Origin: Pedobacter sp. PACM 27299
Lineage (GTDB): Bacteria > Bacteroidota > Bacteroidia > Sphingobacteriales > Sphingobacteriaceae
DNA: 64,000 nucleotides
Direction of reading: 5' to 3'
Assembly: GCF_001412655.1 (NCBI RefSeq)
Contig: NZ_CP012996.1
Coordinates: 4,898,001 to 4,962,000 of the forward strand
In this document: piece after piece, positions 18,934 to 27,338 of the stretch
Numbering within the stretch: position 1 is the stretch's first letter
How the letters are laid out: every line of letters starts with the position of its first letter
Made by a program: the position numbers and the translations under genes
Notes under the pieces: model-generated
What the model saw: the letters and a program-made list of their open reading frames with translations, nothing else
Told to the model about the DNA's origin: nothing
Database searches by the model: none

Positions 18934-19008
18934 AAAAAAGCCCGGACTTTTTGAGTACCTGCAAACCTCTCCTTTAAAGATTTGAGTACGAAAAGAACCC
19001 GGGCTTTT
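18934..19008 (-). terminator. Terminator of the S9 peptidase gene with a large loop
   Basis: AAAAGCCCGG (18935-18944) pairs with CCGGGCTTTT (18999-19008); reading leftward the stem ends in six T. The loop of about 54 bases contains GAGTAC twice (18953 and 18983). It lies 11 bases beyond the S9 peptidase stop. Confidence 0.7.
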
Positions 19009-19019
19009 AAAAATTAGAA

Positions 19020-21518
19020 CTATTTCTTCGGCTCCAACTCCATACCAGTTACATCAACCTCGCCTGTCTGCGAAAAATCGCCAATCAGGTATTTATTGAA
19101 ATGATCTGCCAGTTTCCAAAACGTATATTCTGTTAGGTCGCCAAAACCATGACGCTGACCAGGAACGATCACAAATTCGAATCTTTTCCCAGCTCTCATC
19201 AGCGCGTTTGCTACTCTAATTGTATTAGCAGGGTGAACATTGTTATCAATATCACCAGTCATCAACATCAAGTGACCTTTCAGGTTTTTAGCAAGATCAG
19301 GATTCTTATCAATACTATATTTGAAAGTCGTGTCGCCTTTAGCAGAAATCACTTCTTTCACACCATGGTGTTTCTCACTCCACCAACGGTTATAAATGCT
19401 GTTATCATGGTTACCGGCATTAGATACTGCTGCTTTAAAGAAGTCAGGATAAACCAACATCGCGGCTGTAGACATAAATCCACCACCAGAGTGGCCGGTG
19501 ATTCCTACTTTAGTGGCATCAATAAACTTGTTTTTATCAGCCAATTGCTCTACTGCGGCTTTTTTGTCAGCCAATCCATAATCACGCAGGTTGCCATAAC
19601 CGTAGGTATGATACCATTTAGAACGGGCAGGATTTCCACCTCTGTTCCCAACCGTGATCACGATATAGCCAAATTGTGCCAATCGCTCTGTTCTATCCAT
19701 GCTTTTGCTGAAAGCTTTGTTTACAGCTTCTGTTTGAGGACCTGGATATACATACTCGATAATTGGATATTTTTTGTTTTGATCGAAATCAAACGGTTTA
19801 TACATCACGCCATAAATATCTGTAATTCCATCGTCGGCTTTCACTTTAAAAGGCTCAGGGAATTTGTACCCAGTGGCCATTAGCAGGGATAAATCTGTGG
19901 TTTCAAGATTCATGACTACCCTTCCGTTATTGTCCATCACCACTGCTTTAGGCGCTGTGTTCACTCTAGAGAAATTGTCTACAAAGAACTTCGCTTCGTC
20001 ATTCATGCTGATGGCATGATCGAAATCACCTTGATTTAACAGTTTCATACCTGAACCATCAAAGTTGATGCGGTACAAGTGCAGGTAATAAGGATCTTCT
20101 TTGCTTTCTTTGCCGTTGGCAGTGAAATAAAGCACCCTGTTTTTCTGGTCTACATTTACGATTTCTTCGCAATGGAAAGCACCTTTAGTGATTTGATTTT
20201 TCAGTTTACCGGCAGCATCGAACAAGTAAAAATGTCCCCATCCGTCACGTTCCGACCAATGAATCATTTCTTTCCCATCATTTACTAATCCCGGACGGTT
20301 TAACTCCAAATAAGTATTGAAACGTTCTTCAATTAATGGGGTAACTGTGCCAGTTTGAATATCTACCGCACACACATCCACACGCTTCAGGTCTCTGCTG
20401 GTACGTCCAAAATAAATTTTATTATTTGTACCTAACCAGATCGATGGTCTGAATTCATTGTCCCTATCCTTATTCAAATTAGGCGCTGACCATACCGATA
20501 AATTCTGGTCTTTAAACGATGCTGTGTTCAGCTTTTTATAAGTTTTGGCTGTGAAGTTGAACAATAGCATCTCGTCGATAGGTGCTTCTGCTTCACCGGG
20601 CATCTGGTATTTATAAGTTTCAAGAGTAGGCCTTCCAGGAGCAACATTATTGATCACCCAAAGGTCTTTTACTTTACGGCTATCAGATCTGTTCAACACA
20701 AAGTGTTTTGCATCCGGCGACCATAATACGTAGGCTCTTCTTCTTTTTTTATTGTTCTTTTCGTTCTCTTCATTGTTCTCACCATCGCCATTGCTGCCGT
20801 AAGAATAGAACTTCTGACCATCTTTTGTCAGCTGGTTTTCTACGATTGTACTGTCTTCCTCGTTCTTAACCGCTTTTTTGTAGTTTTCTTTATCCATCCA
20901 GTACAGGTTGTAATTTCTGGTAAAGATGATGGCAGAAGAATCCGGAGCTACTGCGCCCCAGGTTGGCTTCGCCTTTGGCTTGGTGTAATTAGGTACTTCG
21001 GTCAGCTTTGTTGTTGCCATTACATAGTTGAAAAAGAAAATCTTCTTCTGCAGGGAATCTGCTGCTTTTTTATCTTTTCTATCCTTCTTTAACTCGTCAA
21101 TCGTACTTTTTACTTCAAAAGTAATTGCCTTCTCATCAGCTGAGAACTTCAGGTTTTCCAATGGCAGGTGTTGCGCATCAAAAGGATCACGCATGATCGT
21201 GGTGATTTCTGCGGCCAATTTAGCGTTGTCAAAAATCTTCTTTTTTGTTTTCGCAGATGGATCTACCAAATACCATTCTTTACCCGATGGTGTTTCATAT
21301 TCATACCAGAATCGGTTGCTCAGCTTTAACCAATGTGGATCTACTGCTGTAGAATAAACCAGTTTTTTAAGCTTAGCAGGTGAAAATCTTGCTGCCAACT
21401 GGTAATTGGCCTTCGGAGCAGGAATGGTAGACTCTGTAATGGTAAAAGTTTTGGTTTGCGCCATCGCACCATAACTCATAACAAATGAGAGTAAAAGAGG
21501 GGTATAAAGTTTCTTCAT
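19020..21518 (-). CDS. Dipeptidyl-peptidase IV-type S9 serine peptidase
   Basis: This 832-residue protein has a signal peptide ending near SYGAMAQ (residue 21). An eight-bladed propeller domain (about 60-560) is followed by an alpha/beta-hydrolase domain. The catalytic triad is visible: S677 in GHSGGGF, D758 in GDIDNNVHP and H789 in RHGFG. Members remove dipeptides or tripeptides, often after proline, from the N-terminus of peptides in the periplasm. A charged insert (DGENNEENEKNNKKRRR) sits in the propeller. It is a single-gene unit divergent from the CE4 pair. Confidence 0.93.
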   Translation of the reverse strand: MKKLYTPLLLSFVMSYGAMAQTKTFTITESTIPAPKANYQLAARFSPAKLKKLVYSTAVDPHWLKLSNRFWYEYETPSGKEWYLVDPSAKTKKKIFDNAKLAAEITTIMRDPFDAQHLPLENLKFSADEKAITFEVKSTIDELKKDRKDKKAADSLQKKIFFFNYVMATTKLTEVPNYTKPKAKPTWGAVAPDSSAIIFTRNYNLYWMDKENYKKAVKNEEDSTIVENQLTKDGQKFYSYGSNGDGENNEENEKNNKKRRRAYVLWSPDAKHFVLNRSDSRKVKDLWVINNVAPGRPTLETYKYQMPGEAEAPIDEMLLFNFTAKTYKKLNTASFKDQNLSVWSAPNLNKDRDNEFRPSIWLGTNNKIYFGRTSRDLKRVDVCAVDIQTGTVTPLIEERFNTYLELNRPGLVNDGKEMIHWSERDGWGHFYLFDAAGKLKNQITKGAFHCEEIVNVDQKNRVLYFTANGKESKEDPYYLHLYRINFDGSGMKLLNQGDFDHAISMNDEAKFFVDNFSRVNTAPKAVVMDNNGRVVMNLETTDLSLLMATGYKFPEPFKVKADDGITDIYGVMYKPFDFDQNKKYPIIEYVYPGPQTEAVNKAFSKSMDRTERLAQFGYIVITVGNRGGNPARSKWYHTYGYGNLRDYGLADKKAAVEQLADKNKFIDATKVGITGHSGGGFMSTAAMLVYPDFFKAAVSNAGNHDNSIYNRWWSEKHHGVKEVISAKGDTTFKYSIDKNPDLAKNLKGHLMLMTGDIDNNVHPANTIRVANALMRAGKRFEFVIVPGQRHGFGDLTEYTFWKLADHFNKYLIGDFSQTGEVDVTGMELEPKK

Positions 21519-21742
21519 TAGTGGTTTTAAATAAACCGTCTAAATTATTGATTAAAGGCGGTAAGAATGAGCTCTATTTTGTAATAAATGCGATAGATTT
21601 TGAATCTTTTTGAAAGATTCGATCAAAGTTTTATGAGCGAAGAGGGCCTTTCCATTACATCTAGCCGCTGTGCCAACAGTTTTGCAGTAGTGATTGGTAT
21701 TCCCGCATTGCAAATATTATGAGTAAATCAGGATTGATTTTT

Positions 21743-21750
21743 TAGTTTTG
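21743..21750 (+). promoter_or_regulatory. -7 element of the CE4 pair (TAGTTTTG)
   Basis: TAGTTTTG matches TAnnTTTG. It ends 1 base before an ATG at 21752, so transcription would begin within or after that codon. This favours the ATG at 21767 as the true start of the downstream gene. Confidence 0.5.
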
Positions 21751-21766
21751 TATGAAATACTTATTT

Positions 21767-22654
21767 ATGAAACATACCTTCCTCCCTATTCTAGCAGCTG
21801 CAGTCCTATTTACTGCAGCTTGCCAGTCAAAATCCCAGACCAGTGCTGCTGGCGACCACAAAAAAGACTCTTTAACTACGGCTACTGCAGATGGCGCTGC
21901 AGCAGCGGATCAAAGTCCGACGCCAACTACAGACATCTCCAAAATCAAGGTTGCTGATGCTAAAACCATTCTTGCACGTAAGCAAGTGCCGATTTTATGT
22001 TACCATCAAGTACGCGACTGGAGAGAAAAAGACTCAAAAGCAGCTAAAGATTATATCATTCCTATCGCAACTTTTAAAGATCACATGAAAATGCTGGCAG
22101 ATAGTGGTTACCATACTATCCTTCCTGATCAACTATATGATTACTTAAATAACGGCACTGCATTGCCAAGTAAGCCAATCATGCTGACTTTTGATGATAC
22201 CGACCTGGATCAGTTTACCATTGCAGCTCCAGAAATGAAAAAATATGGTTTCAAAGGCGTGTTCTTCGTGATGACGGTTTCCCTTGGAAGACCAAATTAC
22301 ATGAGTAGAGACCAGGTGAAACAACTTTCCGATATGGGCCATGTGATTGGTTCTCATACCTGGGATCACCACAATGTGAAAAAATACCAAGGTCAGGATT
22401 GGGTAACACAAATTGAAAAACCTACCAAAACGTTGGAAGAAATCACAGGAAAAAAGATTCAACACTTCGCTTATCCTTTTGGATTGTGGAACCCAGAAGC
22501 AATTCCAGAGCTTAAGAAAAGAGGCATGAAATCTGCTTACATTCTTGCCACTAAACGTGATGAAAATGATCCTTTGTATACCATCAGAAGAATTATTGCC
22601 AGCGGTTACTGGACTTCTAAAACGTTAAGCAATAGCATCAAAAACAGCTTCTAA
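21767..22654 (+). CDS. Polysaccharide deacetylase (CE4) lipoprotein, copy 1
   Basis: This protein of about 295 residues starts MKHTFLPILAAAVLFTAAC, a lipoprotein signal with lipidated C19, and a Ser/Thr/Ala-rich linker follows. The CE4 deacetylase core has motif 1 TFDD (from about T141) and motif 2 H-T-x-x-H in SHTWDHH (H197 and H201), then YPFG. It probably removes N- or O-acetyl groups from an extracellular glycan in a metal-dependent way, as in the PgaB/IcaB branch. A 5-residue longer start at 21752 is unlikely because a promoter element abuts it. The closely related copy 2 begins 2 bases after the stop. Confidence 0.87.
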   Translation: MKHTFLPILAAAVLFTAACQSKSQTSAAGDHKKDSLTTATADGAAAADQSPTPTTDISKIKVADAKTILARKQVPILCYHQVRDWREKDSKAAKDYIIPIATFKDHMKMLADSGYHTILPDQLYDYLNNGTALPSKPIMLTFDDTDLDQFTIAAPEMKKYGFKGVFFVMTVSLGRPNYMSRDQVKQLSDMGHVIGSHTWDHHNVKKYQGQDWVTQIEKPTKTLEEITGKKIQHFAYPFGLWNPEAIPELKKRGMKSAYILATKRDENDPLYTIRRIIASGYWTSKTLSNSIKNSF

Positions 22655-22656
22655 GA

Positions 22657-23529
22657 ATGAACATGAGAAATATATTGTTCACACTGACCGGATTTTCGGT
22701 CTTGTTTTTTTCTTCTTGTGTGGAGAATAGTAAAGCTGAAAAAGAGGGCGCTACTTTAACTGGAACTAATCCTACTGGGGCCGCTTCTTCTTCCGACACT
22801 TCCGTTGTGAGAACGAAAAAAAAAGCAACCGCAGCAGAAATATTGGAAAAAAAAGAAGTACCAGTACTTTGTTACCATCAGATTAGAGATTGGAAAGCTA
22901 GTGATTCGAAACGTGCACATGATGATATTATCCCACCAGCAAATTTTAGTCAGCACATGAAGATGCTGGCCGATAGTGGCTACCATACCATTTTGCCTGA
23001 TGAGTTGTACGATTACCTGAATTATGGAAAAAAGCTTCCTGAAAAGCCGATTATGATCACTTTTGACGACACCGACCTTGATCAATATACAGTAGGCGCT
23101 AAAGAGCTGAAAAAGCATGGCTTTAAAGGTGTTTTCTTTATCATGACCGTATCCATCGGCAGACCGAGGTATATGAGCAAAGCGCAGATTAAGGAACTTT
23201 CAGATGATGGCCATGTGATTGCCAGTCATACCTGGAACCATAAAAATTTCGCAGAGTTTACAGATGAGGATTGGGAAATTCAAATTGATAAGCCAACGAA
23301 AACTTTGGAAACGATAACTGGGAAAAAAGTGGAGTATTTTGCCTACCCTTACGGAGTTTCTAAAGCGGCAAACTTACATAAGTTACAAGAACACGGATTT
23401 AAAGCCGCTTTTATCTTATCGACAAAGAGAGATTCTGAATATCCTTTGTTTACGATTCGCAGGATTATTGATCCAGGAACTTATACTGCTAAAAATTTAT
23501 ACAATAGCATCAATAAAAGCTTTAAATAA
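22657..23529 (+). CDS. Polysaccharide deacetylase (CE4) lipoprotein, copy 2
   Basis: This 290-residue protein has a lipoprotein signal with lipobox FFSSC (C21) and a Gly/Thr/Ser-rich linker. Its core parallels copy 1 closely: PVLCYHQIRDW, SQHMKMLADSGYHTILPDEL, TFDD from about T135, and H-T-x-x-H in SHTWNH (H191, H195). The two genes are a tandem duplication that diverged mainly in the linker and C-terminal third. It is co-transcribed with copy 1 and followed by a terminator. The substrate glycan is unknown, and no transferase or export genes are adjacent. Confidence 0.87.
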   Translation: MNMRNILFTLTGFSVLFFSSCVENSKAEKEGATLTGTNPTGAASSSDTSVVRTKKKATAAEILEKKEVPVLCYHQIRDWKASDSKRAHDDIIPPANFSQHMKMLADSGYHTILPDELYDYLNYGKKLPEKPIMITFDDTDLDQYTVGAKELKKHGFKGVFFIMTVSIGRPRYMSKAQIKELSDDGHVIASHTWNHKNFAEFTDEDWEIQIDKPTKTLETITGKKVEYFAYPYGVSKAANLHKLQEHGFKAAFILSTKRDSEYPLFTIRRIIDPGTYTAKNLYNSINKSFK

Positions 23530-23552
23530 CAGAGTTTACTGGATTTTTAAAT

Positions 23553-23591
23553 AAAAATAGAGGTATGCAAATAATGCATACCTCTATTTTT
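23553..23591. terminator. Terminator after the CE4 pair
   Basis: AAATAGAGGTATGCA pairs with TGCATACCTCTATTT around AATAA, with A and T runs on the two sides, so it can work in both directions. Confidence 0.9.
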
Positions 23592-23631
23592 GTATAGGGG
23601 CATTTCAATGCATTAACCCATTGGAACTCAT

Positions 23632-23718
23632 TTAATCGATTGGACGAATTCGTGCAGTCCATATTGGAAAAGCTGCGCCTTGTTTATTGAAATCATCAAA
23701 ATATGTTTCATCAGTCAT
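23632..23718 (-). CDS. Possible 28-residue micro-protein
   Basis: A short frame begins MTDETYFDDFNKQG and ends WTARIRPID. It starts 24 bases after the stop of the GreA-like gene on the same strand and ends before the CE4 terminator. The composition looks protein-like (alternating acidic and aromatic residues, no low complexity), but nothing in it identifies a family. It could equally be the leftover start of a lost gene. Included only because position and orientation fit an operon tail. Confidence 0.25.
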   Translation of the reverse strand: MTDETYFDDFNKQGAAFPIWTARIRPID

Positions 23719-23742
23719 AATTTCTAAATAATATCGGAATAA

Positions 23743-24195
23743 CTAAATGATTTGTTTAATGATATAATTCTTGCCATTAAAATCAAAAGATGCACCCTTT
23801 TCTTTTCCAATCAACAAGTTACCAATTGGAGAAGCTGCTGAAATTGCAAAAATAATTTCGTTCTCTAATTTTAATTGTCCGGCACTGATGCTGATATAAA
23901 ATACGCCTTCAGAAGTGTGCACTAAATTTCCATTTCTTACTTTATCATTTAAGGGCATGTCTTTAATGGAATTAAGCAAAATCAGATTTTGCTGTGCATC
24001 CATCAACAGTCTTTTGTTCCTGCTGATATCTTGCTGCATCATTTCTCGTGTAGTTTCAAATTTATCGCCTGCACTACTCTTGGTATCGTCATTACTCGCT
24101 TCACGTGCCTGTTCCAAAGCCGTCTCAGCAGTATGAATTCTTTGTTCTATAAAGTTCAAACAGAGCTGGTATAATTTTTCTTTAATATCTTCCAT
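23743..24195 (-). CDS. GreA/GreB-like transcription elongation factor family protein
   Basis: This protein of about 150 residues begins MEDIKEKLYQLC. An N-terminal antiparallel coiled coil (about 1-75, with KFETTREMMQQDI) precedes a C-terminal FKBP-like GreA_GreB domain (GVFYISISAG, ISAASPIGNLLIGKEKG). It is a shortened relative of GreA, which rescues backtracked RNA polymerase; whether it keeps cleavage activity is unclear. Similar Bacteroidota proteins are often mislabelled as 3-oxoacyl-ACP synthase. I take the start at 24195, next to the stop of the upstream nitroreductase gene, although an in-frame ATG exists at 24213. Confidence 0.75.
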   Translation of the reverse strand: MEDIKEKLYQLCLNFIEQRIHTAETALEQAREASNDDTKSSAGDKFETTREMMQQDISRNKRLLMDAQQNLILLNSIKDMPLNDKVRNGNLVHTSEGVFYISISAGQLKLENEIIFAISAASPIGNLLIGKEKGASFDFNGKNYIIKQII

Positions 24196-24197
24196 AA

Positions 24198-24776
24198 TTA
24201 CGACTCTACCCATTTCACTTTATCTGCAATTGGACTTCTTTTTGCAGTTTTAGGCGCTTCATTATGGTAGCCCATGTAGAAAAGACCAAAGCATTTTTCA
24301 TTCTTTTCCAAATTCAGAAAACTACTAAGTTGATCAATCGTACCAGGAGAACTCCAATAAGCCCCAATATTTAACGCCTCAGCAGTGAGTGCCATATTTT
24401 GCACAGCACAGGCCAGAGCTGCTAGTTCTTCCCATTCAGGTATTTTATCCGAATGTAAAGCCGCATTTAAGGTGATGATACAATTTGCTTGCGCTGCTTT
24501 TTCCAAAATGCTATCGTATTTCTTTTGGAGGAACTGATGCTCCGGAATTGTTTCTTTGTATAATCTTGCCAACTCTTCGCCAAGTTTCATTTTACCTTCG
24601 TTTCTGAATACAGTGAAACGCCATGGTTCTGTCAGTTTATGAGTAGGTGCATAGTTTGCGCTTTCCAGCACCTGCTTGATCAATGCGACTGGAATCTCCT
24701 GTGTGGTGTAACTAATTGGGAAAACACTTCGGCGACGCTGAATAATATTGGTTAATATATCTATTTCTTTTTCCAT
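24198..24776 (-). CDS. Nitroreductase-family (YdjA-like) flavoprotein
   Basis: This protein of about 192 residues begins MEKEIDILTNIIQRRRSV. It has the FMN-phosphate-binding RRRS at its start, then APTHKLTEPWRF (FMN-contacting region typical of the short YdjA branch), and a C-terminal FGLFYMGYH. It should be a cytosolic FMN-dependent NAD(P)H oxidoreductase; the natural substrate is unknown. An earlier ATG at 24815 adds a hydrophobic stretch unlike the family, so I chose 24776. It sits directly upstream of the GreA-like gene and 60 bases after the next gene upstream. Confidence 0.83.
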   Translation of the reverse strand: MEKEIDILTNIIQRRRSVFPISYTTQEIPVALIKQVLESANYAPTHKLTEPWRFTVFRNEGKMKLGEELARLYKETIPEHQFLQKKYDSILEKAAQANCIITLNAALHSDKIPEWEELAALACAVQNMALTAEALNIGAYWSSPGTIDQLSSFLNLEKNEKCFGLFYMGYHNEAPKTAKRSPIADKVKWVES

Positions 24777-24836
24777 GAATCTTTGATGTGATATAACTAT
24801 TGGCAAAAATAACAATATCAGCTCCCCTTTTGTTAG

Positions 24837-25445
24837 CTAAAGCTGATTGTTTTCCGACTTGATCTTTTTAAGCTGTTTTTTTACCTGTTTTGCCCTTCCA
24901 AAGAAAGCGATGCTTTCCAGATCTTCTAAATGAGCAATGGTTTCCAGTAATTCGTCTTTAACCCAGGGATATCTAGGCGCAAGATTCGCTAAGGCTTGCA
25001 TGGCATGAACTTTTGCAGCTACTAATACCTTTTCATCAATCAGCCAATCGAACATTAAGCCGATGAGCGGTTCAAAATCTATCTTTTCTAGTTGCCCGGG
25101 ATGTAAACCTTTTGCCTGCTTCCCAGTAAGAAAGGCGAGGATCTTACCATAATGCCGCATCGGCCCGGGCTGCCTTTGGTTTCGAAAACGGCTGAGGAAA
25201 TCTTCCAGGTGATCTCCAATGCAATAGTAATTGAAGAAGATATGTTCGAGCAGCCATGCTGCCCTGAAAGCCAATTCTTTCCTGGAATGAAAGGTCAAAT
25301 CAATCACATCTTTAACTGTGAAATCATTTTCAGTATCACGGTACAAATTCCGGTTTTCAGCAATTTCTGAGATTACCTTTACCATTTTAGCCTCCATAGA
25401 GGCCCCTAATCGGGTTGTTAATTCATCCTTCGTCACTATATTCAA
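24837..25445 (-). CDS. Conserved-looking helical protein of unknown function
   Basis: This 202-residue protein has no signal peptide or membrane segment. It looks all-helical, with repeated Leu/Ala-rich helices (ELAFRAAWLLEHIFF, VHAMQALANLAPRYPWVKDELLETI) reminiscent of HEAT or armadillo repeats, and a Lys-rich C-terminus. I do not recognise a named family. It heads a leftward set with the nitroreductase and GreA-like genes and is divergent from the ABC-F gene. A scaffold role is possible but unsupported. Confidence 0.7.
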   Translation of the reverse strand: MNIVTKDELTTRLGASMEAKMVKVISEIAENRNLYRDTENDFTVKDVIDLTFHSRKELAFRAAWLLEHIFFNYYCIGDHLEDFLSRFRNQRQPGPMRHYGKILAFLTGKQAKGLHPGQLEKIDFEPLIGLMFDWLIDEKVLVAAKVHAMQALANLAPRYPWVKDELLETIAHLEDLESIAFFGRAKQVKKQLKKIKSENNQL

Positions 25446-25501
25446 ATTAAATTACTCAAAACTAATCAATCCCCCATTCAAATCATTTTATAAATTATGA
25501 C

Positions 25502-25509
25502 TACCTTTG
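25502..25509 (+). promoter_or_regulatory. -7 element of the ABC-F gene (TACCTTTG)
   Basis: TACCTTTG matches TAnnTTTG and lies 19 bases before the ATG at 25529, a normal position for a short leader. Confidence 0.5.
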
Positions 25510-25528
25510 CGGCTTATTTTTCAGCAAT

Positions 25529-27151
25529 ATGATTTCAGTATCTAACTTATCCCTCCGTTACGGAAAACGTACCTTATTTGAAGATGTGAACCTAAAATTC
25601 ACTCATGGCAACTGCTATGGTGTAATTGGGGCAAACGGCGCAGGTAAATCTACATTTCTTAAAATTCTTTCAGGAGAAGTAAACCAAACTTCGGGTAGTG
25701 TGGCTTTTACTCCAGGCGAACGCATGGCAGTTTTAAAGCAAAATCACTATGAGTTTGATGAATTTTCAGTGATTGAAACAGTAATGATGGGTCACAAGGA
25801 ATTGTACGACATCATGAAGGAAAAAGATGCCATCTATATGAAGGAAGATTTTACCGATAAAGATGGTGAGCGTGCTGGTGAGTTGGAAAACAGGTTTGCA
25901 GAAATGGACGGCTGGAATATGGAAAGCAATGCTGCTACTATGTTGAGCAACTTAGGAATTAAAGAAGAACACCACTATAAACTTTTAAAAGAGCTGGATG
26001 GTACTCAAAAAGTACGTGTATTATTGGCACAGGCTTTATTTGGTAACCCGGATGTTTTACTACTGGATGAGCCTACCAACGATTTGGACATTGAAACTAT
26101 CGCCTGGTTAGAGAACTTCCTTGCGGATTACCAAACTATCGTATTGGTGGTATCTCACGATAGGCACTTTTTAGATGCGGTATGTACACATATCGTTGAT
26201 ATTGATTTCAGCAAAATGAGCATTTACTCAGGTAACTATACCTTCTGGTATGAGTCTAGCCAACTTGCGTTGAAACAACGTGGTGATCAAAATAAGAAAC
26301 TGGAAGAAAAGGTTAAAGAACTTCAGGAGTTTATTCAGCGCTTTAGTGCGAATGCTTCGAAATCTAAACAAGCTACTTCTCGCAAGAAAGCTTTAGATAA
26401 AATAGATATTTCAGAAATTAAAGCTTCCAGCAGAAAATACCCTGCGATTTTATTCAATAATTTAGGTAGAGAAGCTGGTGATCAAATTCTGCAGGTGGAA
26501 AATCTTTCATGCACTTTAAATGGAGATGTGATGTTTAAAAACATCAGCTTTATGGTGAATAAAGGAGATAAAGTAGCTATTCTTTCTCAAAACAGTTTAG
26601 CGACTACTGCATTTTATAATGTGCTGACGGGTCGTGAGCAAAACTACACCGGTGAATTTAAGTTTGGTATCACCATCAGTATGGCAGATATCCCTAATGA
26701 TAACACGCCTTACTTCGAAGGAAAAGACGAAAATCTGGTAGACTGGTTACGTGAGTATTCAGGTACAGAAATGGACGAGCAATTTGTAAGAAGTTTCTTA
26801 GGTAGAATGCTGTTTTCTGGTGAAGAGGTTTTGAAAAATGTGAAAGTATTGTCAGGTGGTGAGAAAATGCGTTGTATGTTCTCTCAAATGATGTTAAAAC
26901 ATGCGAACTTGTTATTATTGGATGAGCCTACGAATCACTTGGATTTAGAGTCGATTACCGCATTAAATAATGGATTAAAGGATTTCAGGGGTACCGCTTT
27001 GTTTACTTCACGAGATCATGCTTTAACAGAATCGGTAGCAACAAGAATTATCGAATTGACGCCTAAAGGTACAATTGATAAAATGATGACTTACGACGAT
27101 TATATTACAAGCGAAGAAGTTGCTCAACTAAGAGCTGAAATGTATAAATAA
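25529..27151 (+). CDS. ABC-F family ATPase (YbiT-like)
   Basis: This 540-residue soluble protein has two ABC domains joined by a Lys-rich linker (about 240-310, EEKVKELQEFIQRF). ABC-F proteins act on the ribosome as translation factors or resistance proteins. Domain 1 has a full Walker A (GANGAGKST, 34-42) and Walker B, but its signature is LDGTQK (near 156) in place of LSGGQ. Domain 2 has a good signature (LSGGEK, near 441) and Walker B (LLLLDEPTNHLD), but its Walker A region reads LSQNSLATT (near 352), without the Lys. One composite ATP site is therefore complete and the other defective. A terminator follows. Confidence 0.92.
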   Translation: MISVSNLSLRYGKRTLFEDVNLKFTHGNCYGVIGANGAGKSTFLKILSGEVNQTSGSVAFTPGERMAVLKQNHYEFDEFSVIETVMMGHKELYDIMKEKDAIYMKEDFTDKDGERAGELENRFAEMDGWNMESNAATMLSNLGIKEEHHYKLLKELDGTQKVRVLLAQALFGNPDVLLLDEPTNDLDIETIAWLENFLADYQTIVLVVSHDRHFLDAVCTHIVDIDFSKMSIYSGNYTFWYESSQLALKQRGDQNKKLEEKVKELQEFIQRFSANASKSKQATSRKKALDKIDISEIKASSRKYPAILFNNLGREAGDQILQVENLSCTLNGDVMFKNISFMVNKGDKVAILSQNSLATTAFYNVLTGREQNYTGEFKFGITISMADIPNDNTPYFEGKDENLVDWLREYSGTEMDEQFVRSFLGRMLFSGEEVLKNVKVLSGGEKMRCMFSQMMLKHANLLLLDEPTNHLDLESITALNNGLKDFRGTALFTSRDHALTESVATRIIELTPKGTIDKMMTYDDYITSEEVAQLRAEMYK

Positions 27152-27155
27152 TTCC

Positions 27156-27183
27156 AAAGGGGGCCTCATAGCCCCCTTTTTTA
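27156..27183 (+). terminator. Terminator of the ABC-F gene
   Basis: AAAGGGGGC pairs with GCCCCCTTT around CTCATA, followed by TTTT. It lies directly after the stop. Confidence 0.9.
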
Positions 27184-27338
27184 TGGACGTCTGATTAAAC
27201 ATTGGTCTCGATAAAGTTTTTGAGTAAGCGATACAGATTTCACTGCAATAAGCATAAGTATTTTGGAGCAATATAATAACCCGTTCATAAAGGTGCCGCC
27301 GGAAAATCAGCTAATTAACCGGGGCCCCTTATTTTTAA

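Noticed and set aside
18694..18954. 86-codon frame (+) between the C1 and S9 peptidase genes
   Set aside because: It begins inside one terminator hairpin and ends inside the next, and the translation has no recognisable features.
19149..19883. 244-codon frame antisense to the S9 peptidase gene
   Set aside because: It lies wholly within a well-supported gene on the other strand and its composition (many Ile, Phe, Cys, His) is that of a shadow frame.
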